64,000 bases of DNA from Hyphomonas sp. (GCA_020638455.1 JACKIK010000002.1:434001-498000), one strand, 5' to 3'. Shown: positions 1-9,251, numbered from the stretch's first letter. The notes: a model not told the origin generated them from the sequence alone. Numbers and translations are program-made.

Positions 1-353
1 GGCGTTTCCGCCATGGTCGCACGATAGGGGGAGTCGGCGGGCAGAAGGCGTCCGGTATGCCAGAATTCCTTCTGGTCTGCTTCGGCCTTGCCCTTCGCAT
101 TCTCGACCCCGAACGCGGTGTAACCGCGCTGGCCGCCGCCCTCACGCCCGTCATATTGCAGTTTGACCGGCTCCGGCTGCGCAAAGAAGGCTTTCGTGGC
201 GGCCAGGTTGTCCTGGATCACCTTTTGCGGGATCGGATGCTGAGAGATGACGGCAAAACCGGTCTCGCGGAACGACCGCCCCAGCGCATCTGCAAATGCC
301 TGCTTGTCTTCAGACCAGAGCGGGAACGGGATCGGGGTAAAGTATTCGGTCAT
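1..353 (-). CDS. 2-oxoglutarate/Fe(II)-dependent oxygenase, isopenicillin N synthase-like, N-terminal part
   Basis: The reverse strand from an ATG at 353 is open to the window edge (117 codons, no stop). The translation starts MTEYFTPIPFPLWSEDK and contains GFAVISQHPIP, AFFAQPEPVKLQY and GQRGYTAFGVENAKG. This is the non-haem dioxygenase N-terminal domain (DIOX_N) of the isopenicillin N synthase/flavonoid-type family, with the usual GYxxFGxExAK stretch. An AGGACT stretch just upstream of the ATG can serve as ribosome binding site. The HxD...H iron ligands and the 2-oxoglutarate-binding Arg lie in the missing C-terminal half, so activity cannot be judged. Substrate unknown. The gene continues beyond position 1. 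Confidence 0.8.
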   Translation of the reverse strand, partial: MTEYFTPIPFPLWSEDKQAFADALGRSFRETGFAVISQHPIPQKVIQDNLAATKAFFAQPEPVKLQYDGREGGGQRGYTAFGVENAKGKAEADQKEFWHTGRLLPADSPYRATMAET

Positions 354-451
354 CAGTCCTGTCTATCCGGCGCGCGTCAGCGTGAAATAGGTAGTTATCA
401 CAGGCTGGCCGGCCTGCCACGCGGAAACGCAGAGACGGAGATCCGCAGGAC

Positions 452-1153
452 CTAGTTGCGCTGGCGGAGATCGTAATAGAGCGAGAACTGGACCGGCAGG
501 GCGTTGCGGATGAAGCGCTCCATGAACTGGTTCTCTTCCGAAATGCGGGTCTGCGGCACGTAGACAACGTCGAACCGTCGCAGGGGAAGCCATGTGGCGG
601 CAGCGGGGTCGGTGATGCCCTTCCTCAGGTCGAGCACAACGGTGCGGACTTCGCCGCCGGGCAGGCGGCGCATCAGGATGACATTGCCTCTCTTTGCGTC
701 CCGTGTGAAACCGCCGGCAAGAATGACGGCCTGAAGCGGATCGATCTGACCGGGCAGGGCCACCATTCCGGGCCGCTGCACTTCGCCGCCGACGAAGATG
801 TTCTGCGACGCGAACTCGGTCGGGACGATATCGAGGTCCGGATCCTTGAGCTCTTGCGCGAGAGATGCGCGCAGGGCCATTGCGACTTCGTCCGGCGTAC
901 GCGCCATTGCCATGACTGGCTGGGCCAGTGGCATCCGAAGCCGCCCGTCCGGTGCGATGGTGAGTTCGCGGGTAAGTTCCGGGGCGCTGTGAACGACAAC
1001 CTCAACCTTGTCGCCAGGCGCCAGCAGGTAAACGTCGTCTTCCGGAACGGCAGACTGCCAGCTCTCAGACGGAAACCGCAGCGACGGTTTCGGCTGGCCG
1101 CCGCAGGAGACCAGAGAAACTGTCACAAGCGCGAGAAAGAAAAAGCGAAACAT
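452..1153 (-). CDS. Wza-like polysaccharide export lipoprotein
   Basis: This is an outer-membrane polysaccharide export protein (Poly_export/SLBB family), 233 aa from the chosen start. The ATG at 1153 (MFRFFF) is preferred over one 39 bases upstream because it puts a lipoprotein signal directly at the N-terminus: hydrophobic FFFLALVTVSL followed by lipobox LVSC. The export domain follows (YLLAPGDKVEVVV, then LTIAPDGRLRMPL) and an SLBB-like segment (IFVGGEVQRPGMVALPG, AVILAGGFT). At about 230 aa it is shorter than E. coli Wza (about 380 aa), like many alphaproteobacterial versions. It is divergent from the Wzz-like gene at 1271, and together they begin the exopolysaccharide island. It probably forms the outer-membrane exit pore. 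Confidence 0.85.
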   Translation of the reverse strand: MFRFFFLALVTVSLVSCGGQPKPSLRFPSESWQSAVPEDDVYLLAPGDKVEVVVHSAPELTRELTIAPDGRLRMPLAQPVMAMARTPDEVAMALRASLAQELKDPDLDIVPTEFASQNIFVGGEVQRPGMVALPGQIDPLQAVILAGGFTRDAKRGNVILMRRLPGGEVRTVVLDLRKGITDPAAATWLPLRRFDVVYVPQTRISEENQFMERFIRNALPVQFSLYYDLRQRN

Positions 1154-1270
1154 TCGGGGCGCCCGTCCGGCAAGGTCATCTTGGCGGCACACTTCCCGTT
1201 AATGCTTAAGGAAATATCAAATGCCGCGATGCATGTGGTACATATTGGGGAACAGGGAGCTGCCCGGTCG

Positions 1271-2779
1271 ATGTCGATGAGTGAAGACTGGTCTCAGGGA
1301 CCGACCCGGCGAGAAGCCGCGCCTTCAGGACTGATGACGCGCCCGCGGCTGGGTGTGGCGGATATCCTGTTGCAGTTGTGGCGATCGGTGTGGCTGATGC
1401 TGCTGATCTTTCTGCCCATTTTCCTGCTCGGGCTCTGGCTCGCCTTTTCGATGAAGGAAGAATTCACGGCCCGGTCGCGCCTGCTTGTGTCGCTGGGGGA
1501 TGAATATGTGTTCCGGCCCTCCGTCGGCCCCGAATCGAATCCGGTGTCGCCCGACATGGACGCCCTGATTCAGTCGGAACTCGAGATGCTGCGCAGTCCG
1601 GTTGTCGCCAGCGAGGCGTTGAGCCGATTCGATCTCGACCGTATTTTCCCGAAGCTTTCCGCCGAATGCCATCGCGAGTTCGCCGAACTGGCAGGAACGG
1701 AACAGTTCGAATACTCGTGCCGCCAGCTGGCGGTTCAGGCCCTGCACCAGAAGTTCGGTGCCGCCGCGGCGCCGGAGATCCCGGTTCTCACGACGACATT
1801 TGCGCATGAAGACCCGGACGTCGCCGCTGAAGTGCTGAATGCGATCGTAGGCGCATATCTCAACTACCGTTCAACGGTTTTTGCAGACAGCAATTCCAGC
1901 GGCCTTGCGCAGCAGCGTGACCAGTTCGAAGCGAACCTGAAGAAGGCCGACGACGCGATTCGCCAGTTCCTGACGGAAAACAGCATCGGCAATTTCGATT
2001 CCGAGCGCGATACGATCAAACAGCTGTACCAGTCCGCAAGCACTGAGCTCCTCTCGGTCGAATCCCAGATGCGGCAGGTCGACGGCCAGCTGAAGACCTA
2101 CCAGCAGCAGATCCGGACGATCGAGCCGGAGCAGGACATGTATGTTGATGATACCAGCGCACAGACGCTCGCCGACCTGAAGATCGAGCGGGAAGAGAAG
2201 CTGACGCGCTACACGGAAGACTCCCGCGTCATCAAGGAGATCGACAAGCGTATCGCTGAGGTCGAATCGTATATCGGTTCGCGCGACAAGCCGCAGGGAA
2301 CCGTGCGGCGCGGGCCGAATCCGCTGTACCAGCAGGTCGAAACCTCCATCGCTACGGCGGAGGCGCAGGCTGCTTCGCTCCGCGACCAGCAGGCAGAACT
2401 GAAGCGCCAGATTTCCGGCTTCGAAGCGCGCCAGCAACGCCTTACGGACCTTGAGCCGCGCTATCAGGAACTTGTCCGCAGCCGGGATATCCTCGAACAG
2501 AACGTCCGGAGCTTTGCCGAGCGCGAGATTGAAGCGCGTGCGCGTTCGGAGCTGGTGCAGCAGAGCTTTGACAATATCCGTGTCCTGGAACCGGCAATTC
2601 CGCCGGTGAAGGGGACCAGCCTGAAGCTTCCGGTTGCGGTGCTGTCGCTGCTGGTAGCCGGATTCACGGCGCTGATGGCGGGCCTCGCCCGCGCGTTTAC
2701 CCAGACCCGCTTCTCAACCGGCCGGTCGATCGAGCGGACACTTGGCGTTCCGGTTATCGCTCAGGTGCGCCCGCTCTGA
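1271..2779 (+). CDS. Wzz/GumC-like chain-length determinant (polysaccharide co-polymerase)
   Basis: This inner-membrane co-polymerase sets polymer length and links the cytoplasmic and periplasmic steps of exopolysaccharide export. The frame is open much further upstream, but the ATG at 1271 (MSMSEDW), with GGGAGC upstream, is the likely start and gives 502 aa. Features in order: an N-terminal transmembrane helix (WLMLLIFLPIFLLGLWLAF), a periplasmic Wzz domain, a long Glu/Gln/Arg-rich coiled coil, and a C-terminal helix (LPVAVLSLLVAGFTALM) preceded by a Pro-rich stretch (LEPAIPPVKG). There is no fused kinase domain; a separate ATPase-like gene follows 74 bases downstream. ATG 1277 is an alternative start. 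Confidence 0.85.
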   Translation: MSMSEDWSQGPTRREAAPSGLMTRPRLGVADILLQLWRSVWLMLLIFLPIFLLGLWLAFSMKEEFTARSRLLVSLGDEYVFRPSVGPESNPVSPDMDALIQSELEMLRSPVVASEALSRFDLDRIFPKLSAECHREFAELAGTEQFEYSCRQLAVQALHQKFGAAAAPEIPVLTTTFAHEDPDVAAEVLNAIVGAYLNYRSTVFADSNSSGLAQQRDQFEANLKKADDAIRQFLTENSIGNFDSERDTIKQLYQSASTELLSVESQMRQVDGQLKTYQQQIRTIEPEQDMYVDDTSAQTLADLKIEREEKLTRYTEDSRVIKEIDKRIAEVESYIGSRDKPQGTVRRGPNPLYQQVETSIATAEAQAASLRDQQAELKRQISGFEARQQRLTDLEPRYQELVRSRDILEQNVRSFAEREIEARARSELVQQSFDNIRVLEPAIPPVKGTSLKLPVAVLSLLVAGFTALMAGLARAFTQTRFSTGRSIERTLGVPVIAQVRPL

Positions 2780-2853
2780 GCGGGGCAAAGCTAAGAAACA
2801 TATTAACCATCAGGCATTAGCACTGTGCGGGTGACGTTTGTGAGTCGTGGTAT

Positions 2854-3549
2854 GTGATGCGTGACCTCCGCTTTGACCTGACGAATTTGTGGCGCGCGGC
2901 AGCCCGGATCACCTCGCCGGAAGGCGGGCGTGCGCTCATGTTCGTATCGGCCAGGAGCGGGGAAGGGACCAGCAGCATTGCGACCTCGTTCGCGTTGATG
3001 GCCGCTTCGCGATCCTCGCGCTCAACGTGGCTGATCGACCTGGATTTTCGTCGCAATCCGCTCTTCAAGGCGTTCGATGAGGGCTTCTCGAAGAATGTCG
3101 GGCGCCCAGGGCGAGCCTATGACGCGTCTCTGAATGTGACGCCAATCTATGCCCTGTCACCGCCCGGCCCGGACCGCGCCGAAGGCAGCAAGCTGCTGAC
3201 CGTGCACCAGATTGAAGGCACCCGGCTCCTCGTCACCCGCTTTCGCAACGAACGCTTGCGGCAGGGGCAGCGCGTGCAGCTCAAGACCCAGCCGAAATGG
3301 TGGTCTGCCCTGCGCGCCTCGACCGACTGGATCATTGTCGATGCGCCCGCCCTCGAACGTTCGGCCGCCGGTCTGGCGATGGCCAGCCAGATGGATGGCG
3401 TCGTGCTCGTCGTTCGCGCAGACAAGACCAGCGTCGAAGAAGTGACCGCGATGAGGCTGGAAATTGAAGGTCACGGCGGTAAGGTTGTCGGAGTGGTGAT
3501 GAACCGGGTGCGTGCTGACGCCCGCCTCGCAGACCGCCTCAGCGGATAA
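2854..3549 (+). CDS. CpsD/CapB-like bacterial tyrosine kinase homologue with degenerate P-loop
   Basis: This is a MinD/BY-kinase fold protein of 231 aa that normally partners the Wzz-like protein encoded just upstream. The position of the Walker A motif reads SARSGEGTSSIATS: GEG is kept but the nucleotide-binding Lys is replaced by Thr. A Walker A'-like LIDLDFRR and a Walker B-like WIIVDAPALE are visible, and the end has MDGVVLVVRADKT as in the family. There is no C-terminal tyrosine cluster. I infer a regulator or scaffold with weak or no kinase activity. The start is GTG 2854 directly followed by ATG 2857; either is possible. The next gene starts 12 bases after the stop, so they are co-transcribed. 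Confidence 0.75.
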   Translation: MMRDLRFDLTNLWRAAARITSPEGGRALMFVSARSGEGTSSIATSFALMAASRSSRSTWLIDLDFRRNPLFKAFDEGFSKNVGRPGRAYDASLNVTPIYALSPPGPDRAEGSKLLTVHQIEGTRLLVTRFRNERLRQGQRVQLKTQPKWWSALRASTDWIIVDAPALERSAAGLAMASQMDGVVLVVRADKTSVEEVTAMRLEIEGHGGKVVGVVMNRVRADARLADRLSG

Positions 3550-3561
3550 GAAAGCCCGCGC

Positions 3562-4881
3562 ATGAACGCGCCAGCCAAGCCAGCGAACGATCCGACGCCA
3601 GGGCAGTTTTGGGCAAGGGCTGAAGTCGCGCTGGTCCTGGTTTGCCTCGTCTTCTTCAGCGAAGGCTTCATTCCGCGGCTCGTGTCACCGGAAAAATCAC
3701 CTGACGGCAATCCGTTCCTTCGGCAGCTCTGGCTGCCCATCTATGCGTGCGCGCTCATGTTGGGGGCGTTGAACTGGCAGAACATGCTGCGGATAGCGTT
3801 CAGGAGCCCGTTCCTGCTTTTGCTGACTGCGATGACCGTTGTCTCGAGCCTCTGGTCTATCGATCCAGCGATCACCTTCCGCCGTTCGATCGCGCTTGTC
3901 TGCATGACGGTGTTCGGCATGTATCTCGCCGCGCGCTTTACGTGGCCTGAAGTGCTGAGACTTCTCGGCTGGACGTGGCTGTTTCTGTGTGCAGCGAACC
4001 TCATTGCGGGAGGGTTGTTTCCGGGTTTCGGCGTAGATCATGAGATCCATGTCGGCGCGTGGATCGGGTTCTACTGGGAGAAAAATGCCCTTGGCGGATA
4101 CATGTCCCGCGCTGCGTTTCTTTTCCTGTTCCTGGCCATCGCGGACAAGCGGCACCGGAAAGCCTGGATTGCGGGCGCGGTCCTTTCCGTTCTTCTGGTT
4201 CTGCTGTCGACATCCAAGACAGCACTGCTTGCGATGTTCGTTGGCTTTGCGGCCCTGATGGCGGGCATCGTGATGAAGCGCGGCGCCGGAATGGCGATCG
4301 GAACCTTCTGGATTGCGGCGGTCGGCGCGATCTCGGCCGTGCTGGCCGTGCTTCTTGCTCCAAACGTCGTGTTTGGCCTGTTGGGGAAGGATCCGTCGCT
4401 GACGGGGCGGACGGACATCTGGGAGGCGCTGATGAGATCGGTCTCCCAGCACCCGTTCCTCGGCTATGGATATGGCGCCTTTTGGGGCGAGCATTCTGCG
4501 CCTGCTCACTGGGTCCGGCTCGCCGTGCACTGGGAGGCGCCGACTGCGCACAATGGCTGGCTGGAAGTCCTGCTGGCGATCGGCTTTGTGGGGCTTGGAC
4601 TTTTCCTTCTCAATTTCTTCGTCGTGGTGGTGCGCAGCGTAATTTCATCTGCCTACGGATGGGGCGGGATTTTCGCCGTTGGCTTTCTCGTGCAGTTCCT
4701 GCTGTTCAGCCTGACGGAAAGCGTCGTCCTGCAACAGAATGCGATCGTGTGGCTGAGCTATATCGTTGTGGCCGGACGCCTGGCCATGGATGCGTATGTG
4801 CGAAGCACGGCACATGTCCGGCCTGCCGGGCCCTCCCTAGGGAGACGTCCCCCCAAGCCGCGACGCACCATAGAAGCGTAG
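3562..4881 (+). CDS. O-antigen ligase/polymerase (Wzy family) membrane protein
   Basis: The 439-aa protein has about ten hydrophobic segments and the Wzy_C signature region: GRTDIWEALM, then HPFLGYGYGAFWG, and AHNGWLEVLLAIGFVGLG in the last third. It would polymerise, or ligate, lipid-linked sugar repeats on the periplasmic side of the inner membrane. It follows the Wzz-like and kinase-like genes closely on the same strand. The C-terminal cytoplasmic tail is basic and Pro-rich. Its last 45 bases overlap the 3' end of the convergent glycosyltransferase gene. Sequence alone does not separate polymerase from ligase; the neighbours favour polymerase. Confidence 0.82.
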   Translation: MNAPAKPANDPTPGQFWARAEVALVLVCLVFFSEGFIPRLVSPEKSPDGNPFLRQLWLPIYACALMLGALNWQNMLRIAFRSPFLLLLTAMTVVSSLWSIDPAITFRRSIALVCMTVFGMYLAARFTWPEVLRLLGWTWLFLCAANLIAGGLFPGFGVDHEIHVGAWIGFYWEKNALGGYMSRAAFLFLFLAIADKRHRKAWIAGAVLSVLLVLLSTSKTALLAMFVGFAALMAGIVMKRGAGMAIGTFWIAAVGAISAVLAVLLAPNVVFGLLGKDPSLTGRTDIWEALMRSVSQHPFLGYGYGAFWGEHSAPAHWVRLAVHWEAPTAHNGWLEVLLAIGFVGLGLFLLNFFVVVVRSVISSAYGWGGIFAVGFLVQFLLFSLTESVVLQQNAIVWLSYIVVAGRLAMDAYVRSTAHVRPAGPSLGRRPPKPRRTIEA

Positions 4882-5772
4882 CTCGTGCCACCAGAGCAGC
4901 TTGCCTGCGCCACGTGCAGCCCGGTCCAGGTACAGGGCCCGGCGTTCTGACCGCAACACCCAGAGCAGGCTGTAGACGATTGCATTGACCACCATCTTGT
5001 AGAGGCCGACGCCCATCCAGAACACGATACGAAGATAGTCCGGCGGCACCTGCTTTCGGGCGAGCGTGATTGGTCCCTGTCCGTAGGAGAGCGCCCGTTT
5101 CAGCGTATAGGAGAGCTGCGCGCGTTCAACCGGCACATGTTCGTATGCCAGGGCTTCGGCGGCCCAGGCAAAGGTGCCGCCCGTCTGGCGCACACTGCGG
5201 AACAGCATGTCGTCCTCTCCGCCGATTTCATTCATGGCGGCGTCGAACAGTGGTCGCGTAGCCGGCAACAGATCCAAGTCAAGCAGTGAATTTCCGCAAC
5301 CATAAGCGTGAGTCATGTAACCGGTTGGAATGGGTTCGTGTCGCTCGAAGAAGCGCGAGAAGTACGTGCGGTGATGCCGCGTCTGTTCGGGCAGGAGCGT
5401 GTCGATAGGCCCGAATGTAACCGAAGCCGGAAATTGACGATGCGCCTCCAGCAGGCTGCTGAGCCAGTGCGGCGTGGCGCTCTGGTCGTCGTCGAGGAAG
5501 GCGATCAGACGGGCATTCGTTGACGCGAGCGCCAGGTTCCTCGCATTGGCGACGCCGGGATTAGGTTCGTGAACATATGAGAGCGCGACATGGGGCGGCG
5601 CTTTGTGCGCAAGGTCCTCAGCGCAGGCTTTCGCGCCACCTTCCGGGTCATTGTCCACGATCACCAGTTCGAAGTCGCCGCAGGATTGCTGCGCAAATAC
5701 GCTGCGAACAGCGAGCGCAAGGCCTTCATTTCGCCGGAAGGTCGGGATGACGACCGCCACTGTCGCGGTCAT
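4837..5772 (-). CDS. Family 2 glycosyltransferase
   Basis: The 311-aa GT-A fold protein starts with TVAVVIPTFRRNEGL, followed by ELVIVDNDPEGG and NARNLALAS. The metal-binding acidic motif is AFLDDDQSA. A later EDD (IGGEDDMLFRSV) supplies the probable catalytic base region. It is expected to add a sugar to the growing lipid-linked repeat on the cytoplasmic side. A C-terminal hydrophobic segment (IVFWMGVGLYKMVVNAIVY) may anchor it in the membrane. Its ATG overlaps the stop of the deacetylase gene (ATGA at 5769-5772), so the two are translationally coupled. The donor and acceptor are not known. Confidence 0.85.
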   Translation of the reverse strand: MTATVAVVIPTFRRNEGLALAVRSVFAQQSCGDFELVIVDNDPEGGAKACAEDLAHKAPPHVALSYVHEPNPGVANARNLALASTNARLIAFLDDDQSATPHWLSSLLEAHRQFPASVTFGPIDTLLPEQTRHHRTYFSRFFERHEPIPTGYMTHAYGCGNSLLDLDLLPATRPLFDAAMNEIGGEDDMLFRSVRQTGGTFAWAAEALAYEHVPVERAQLSYTLKRALSYGQGPITLARKQVPPDYLRIVFWMGVGLYKMVVNAIVYSLLWVLRSERRALYLDRAARGAGKLLWWHELRFYGASRLGGTSP

Positions 5773-6551
5773 GCTGGCGCTCCCCGCACCGCGCGCAGCG
5801 CTTCCGACATGGTCAGGAGCGATGCGCCAGCGTCGACAGCCTCGGCGACCAGATTGGCGAGCGTGGCTTCAGATACTCCAAATCCGGACGATTGCTCACC
5901 AACGTCGTGCGTGAAGAGCACGATCCAGCCCGGTGACTGATTCAGGGAGCGGATCGCAGCCAGCGCCCGGTCGGTCCGCGCGGTGGAGCCATCGAGTTCA
6001 TAGGCCCGTAGCTGCATCAGGTCCGATTTGGTGGTGTTGGTGCCCGGAAGGATGCCGCGAACGCTGTCAAACCGGCCAATCAGGTGGCGCTTCAACGCAA
6101 CCGTCGTCTCGCCATAGGGGTACGCAAACTGGGTGATCGGAACCGGCGCGCCCATCCGTTCAAGCCGCTCCAGATTCTCCTCGATGTCTGCGACAGCATC
6201 TGCCAGCGGCGTCAGCGCGCAGTCGATATGCGACTGCGTATGCGCACCGATTTCGTGTCCGGCCGCCACCAGACGGCGGATGTCGGATTCGTCGAACAGT
6301 TCTCCGGTTTCGTTCCGCGTGCCCGACATGCCGGTGCAGGCATAATATGTGCCGTGACCGCCAGCCTGTTCGAGAATCCGGGCGCCGGCGATCGCCGCAG
6401 ACTTCGGAAAATCGTCGAACGTGAAGCAGACGATCGGCCTGTCCGGCGCAATGGTGAGCGGCAATGCGGTACGCCATTGCGTCAGGCGCCGTGTAACCTT
6501 GGCGACCGGTCCTCGATCGGGCGAATAGGAAGACGGGGAAAGGCTGACCAT
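5769..6551 (-). CDS. Polysaccharide deacetylase (NodB/CE4 family)
   Basis: The 260-aa protein carries the CE4 motifs: IVCFTFDDF (TFDD with catalytic/metal Asp), the metal-binding H-x3-H in EIGAHTQSHIDC, FAYPYGE, and a C-terminal WIVLFTHDV with the second catalytic His. It would remove N- or O-acetyl groups from the exopolysaccharide or its precursor. There is no clear signal peptide, so it may act in the cytoplasm or on lipid-linked intermediates. It sits between two glycosyltransferase genes on the same strand: 6 bases separate it from the upstream one and 4 bases overlap with the downstream one. Confidence 0.85.
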   Translation of the reverse strand: MVSLSPSSYSPDRGPVAKVTRRLTQWRTALPLTIAPDRPIVCFTFDDFPKSAAIAGARILEQAGGHGTYYACTGMSGTRNETGELFDESDIRRLVAAGHEIGAHTQSHIDCALTPLADAVADIEENLERLERMGAPVPITQFAYPYGETTVALKRHLIGRFDSVRGILPGTNTTKSDLMQLRAYELDGSTARTDRALAAIRSLNQSPGWIVLFTHDVGEQSSGFGVSEATLANLVAEAVDAGASLLTMSEALRAVRGAPA

Positions 6552-6557
6552 CGAGTC

Positions 6558-7514
6558 CTACAAATGGTTCGCGTACATGCGGGCCCGATAGAGTTTCAGT
6601 GCGAACAGGCGCACTGGCAAGGGCAGGTTGCGGTGCAGCGCCACCATGCGGCTTGCGCCGGCAACGAATGGCCAGTTCCGCATCATGCCCGACATGAATG
6701 TCAGCTTCATCCGGCGCGTCGCGGTCGGATGGTTGTGAACAAGCCGGGCGTAGTTGGGACCAGAGCTGCCGAACTTCCGGATCAGCACATCGTCAGGCTC
6801 AAGCCCCAGATGGGTCGCCGTGTTTTCGACATGCAGGATCGGGAAGACATGGGCCACGCGGAGGCCCCAGTCTACATCTTCCCAGCCCCAGCCACTGAAC
6901 TGTTCATCGAACTCGACCGTCCGCAAAACCTGCTTGTGCACGACGATGTTCGACGAGAATACGAACCGGCCCGGATCAAGGGCCCGCCGGTTTGCCGGTA
7001 TGCAGTCGGATCGCTTCGCCTGGGCAGCGTGCAGTTTCTGGTTCGCGCCAGGCTTGACCTGCTTGAGTGAGAAACCTCCTGCAATGACCGCCGGCGTTTT
7101 CTGCTGCTCAGTAAGCCCGATGTATTTGCTGAGGAAATCGACGCTGTCAGGCAGCATGTCGGCATCAATGAAAAGGACCCACTCCGAAGTCGCTGCGCAA
7201 ACAAGCCGGTTCCGAGCCGCGCTGCGGCCCGAATTCTGCCGGGCATTGATATAGCGGGCGGGCCCCGGGAACTTCAGAATGGCGCCCTCAATGCGCGCGG
7301 CCATGTCCGCATCATCGGAGCCGTCATCATAAATGAGCAATTCGCACGCGTTCGCGCCGGTTTGCAGCGTCAGGGCTGTGATCAGTGACGTTGGATCGTC
7401 GTGATAGGCCGGGATGCAGATGGAGAGTTTCACGGCACCCGAAACGCCGTTCGTCTTCTCAATCAGAGCGACCGCAGGCAATTGGCTTTCGGATGATGGC
7501 GTCAGACTGGTCAT
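6558..7514 (-). CDS. Family 2 glycosyltransferase with galactosyltransferase-like C-terminus
   Basis: The 318-aa protein contains the GT2 opening LSICIPAYHDDP, ELLIYDDGSDDADM, GRSAARNRLV and the DXD motif VLFIDADMLP. The second half has GWGWEDVDWGLRV, the ED motif typical of glycosyltransferases with a GalNAc-T/GT27-like C-terminal region. It probably adds one sugar of the exopolysaccharide repeat. It lies 9 bases downstream of the priming transferase gene and 6 bases upstream of the deacetylase gene, in a run of four minus-strand genes that look like one operon. Confidence 0.83.
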   Translation of the reverse strand: MTSLTPSSESQLPAVALIEKTNGVSGAVKLSICIPAYHDDPTSLITALTLQTGANACELLIYDDGSDDADMAARIEGAILKFPGPARYINARQNSGRSAARNRLVCAATSEWVLFIDADMLPDSVDFLSKYIGLTEQQKTPAVIAGGFSLKQVKPGANQKLHAAQAKRSDCIPANRRALDPGRFVFSSNIVVHKQVLRTVEFDEQFSGWGWEDVDWGLRVAHVFPILHVENTATHLGLEPDDVLIRKFGSSGPNYARLVHNHPTATRRMKLTFMSGMMRNWPFVAGASRMVALHRNLPLPVRLFALKLYRARMYANHL

Positions 7515-7523
7515 GGCCGCAAC

Positions 7524-9059
7524 TTACCGGGAACGCGTCCTGTCGCCGAAGAGGCAGGGTGCTGTCTTCAGCATAATATAGATATCGAACCAGAAGGACG
7601 AGCGATTTACGTATTCGAGGTCCAGGCGGATACGCTCGCGCACTTCTTCCCGCGTGTGAACAGGGCCACGAGACCCGTTGACCTGAGCCCAGCCGGTGAT
7701 ACCGGGTTTCACGCGATGACGGTGTGCATAGTCGCCCACGATATCGTGGACCTGGATTGTCTCGGTCGTCATGCCGACGGCGTGCGGGCGCGGCCCAACG
7801 AGTGACATTTCGCCGGTCAGGACGTTCAGAAGCTGGGGCAGCTCGTCGAGAGAGGTGCGACGAATAATTCGCCCGACGCGCGTGACCCGCGGGTCGTCCG
7901 CTGTAGCCTGCTCTGCCATCCGCTCCTCTGCGGCCGCATCGGTCTTCATCGACCGGAATTTCCAGACACGAATGAGCTGGTTGTTGAAGCCGTGCCGCTT
8001 CTGCCGGAAGAACACCGGGCCCGGGCTGTCGAGTTTCACAGCAATCGCAACAGCAAGCAGGATCGGAGAGAACACGATCGCAAGCAGCAGGGCGAACACG
8101 ATATCGCTTGCGCGCTTGGTCAGGGCCCTGCGAACATCGCGAGGCGCGCCCGAGACGTATGCCGCAGGTGAATGCGCAATCTGGGACAAGCTCGCCGTTT
8201 CCGGATCGAAACCGTCGAGGTCGAGAAGCAGGACGATCCGATGTGGCAGAATCCTGAGTTTGTCGATCAGGGTCCGCACCCGGCTGCGGGCGTCAGACGT
8301 CACGGTCACGACGATCCGGTCTATGTCGGGCAGGCGATCCCAGGTCAGCAGGTCGTCGAGCCGGCCGAGGACCTTGACCCCGGCGATGTCTTCCGGCGCG
8401 CGGCTCAGGCGGTCGTCAAAAACGCCGACAATGTTGAGCTCGTGGCTTTCGCTGTTGCGCAGGATCAGGCGGCGGGCATTTTCTGTCGCTCCGACAATGA
8501 CGATGTTTTCGCTGAGGCGGCCGGAGCGTGCCAGGAGGCGGGTGACAGTCATGACGGCCGCGAGGACCGTGATAATTCCGACGGCCGCTGCCGCCGCTCC
8601 GAATGCGACATCCCGAATGTCGTGGGACTGCCGATCGTTCAACAGGTAAACAGCGCCTGTCAGGAGAGCGTTCGGGACAAGCGCCCCCAGAACGGCAGAT
8701 CGCAGCTGTTCTGCGACTGGCCGGTTCAGGGAAACCTGGAACGCCCCGAACAGGTGGAGGCCGATCAGGCTGGCAACTGGTATCAGGATGTAGGGCAGAG
8801 CATACGCGACTTGCGCATTGAGCAGGGTTTCACCTGACATGCGCAGCGCAGCGTACGCCGAGAGCGTCGCCACCGCGGCTGCCAGGAGGCGAGCGCCTTC
8901 CCGAATTGCGAGGGGAAGCATCCTCGCCGGCAGCTGCGTCGCATCGTTCTCGAAGTCATTCGCCTTGCGCAAAGTACCGGAAGGCAGGAGTGCCGGCTGC
9001 GCGCCAGACGGCGGCGCGAACTGCGCTTCAGCGTCTCTGGTTGTTGCCCCGGCCAGCAT
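7524..9059 (-). CDS. Undecaprenyl-phosphate sugar phosphotransferase (priming enzyme)
   Basis: This polyisoprenyl-phosphate hexose-1-phosphate transferase of the WcaJ/PssY type starts repeat-unit assembly by placing a sugar phosphate on undecaprenyl phosphate. The N-terminal half has four hydrophobic segments and a Rossmann-like CoA-binding region (NIVIVGATENARRLIL). The catalytic half begins KRASDIVFALLLAIV and includes DSPGPVFFRQKRHG, WKFRSM, SLDELPQLLNVL and SLVGPRPH. The ATG at 9059 is preferred over the one at 9080 because GGAAGG sits 7 bases before it; this gives 511 aa. It is the first gene of the minus-strand exopolysaccharide operon. Confidence 0.87.
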   Translation of the reverse strand: MLAGATTRDAEAQFAPPSGAQPALLPSGTLRKANDFENDATQLPARMLPLAIREGARLLAAAVATLSAYAALRMSGETLLNAQVAYALPYILIPVASLIGLHLFGAFQVSLNRPVAEQLRSAVLGALVPNALLTGAVYLLNDRQSHDIRDVAFGAAAAAVGIITVLAAVMTVTRLLARSGRLSENIVIVGATENARRLILRNSESHELNIVGVFDDRLSRAPEDIAGVKVLGRLDDLLTWDRLPDIDRIVVTVTSDARSRVRTLIDKLRILPHRIVLLLDLDGFDPETASLSQIAHSPAAYVSGAPRDVRRALTKRASDIVFALLLAIVFSPILLAVAIAVKLDSPGPVFFRQKRHGFNNQLIRVWKFRSMKTDAAAEERMAEQATADDPRVTRVGRIIRRTSLDELPQLLNVLTGEMSLVGPRPHAVGMTTETIQVHDIVGDYAHRHRVKPGITGWAQVNGSRGPVHTREEVRERIRLDLEYVNRSSFWFDIYIMLKTAPCLFGDRTRSR

Positions 9060-9251
9060 AATCTTCCTTCCTGTCGGCATCCGTTCCAGGACGGTTGCTT
9101 CGACGTCTGGGGGAAGGCTAGTCGATCAGCGTCAAGATCGGGTTTTAGCGATACCGGCAATTTTGCTGAAGTTCGAGACAATCTGCCGGTTTGCGCTACA
9201 GAACGAGACTTGCGGTCGGGGGAGGCATTCACTACACCGCTAATCCGCGCT

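Noticed and set aside
1195..1212. CtrA-like TTAA pair (TTAATGCTTAA) between the Wza- and Wzz-like genes
   Set aside because: Spacing is 3 bases, not the 7 of the CtrA consensus TTAA-N7-TTAA.
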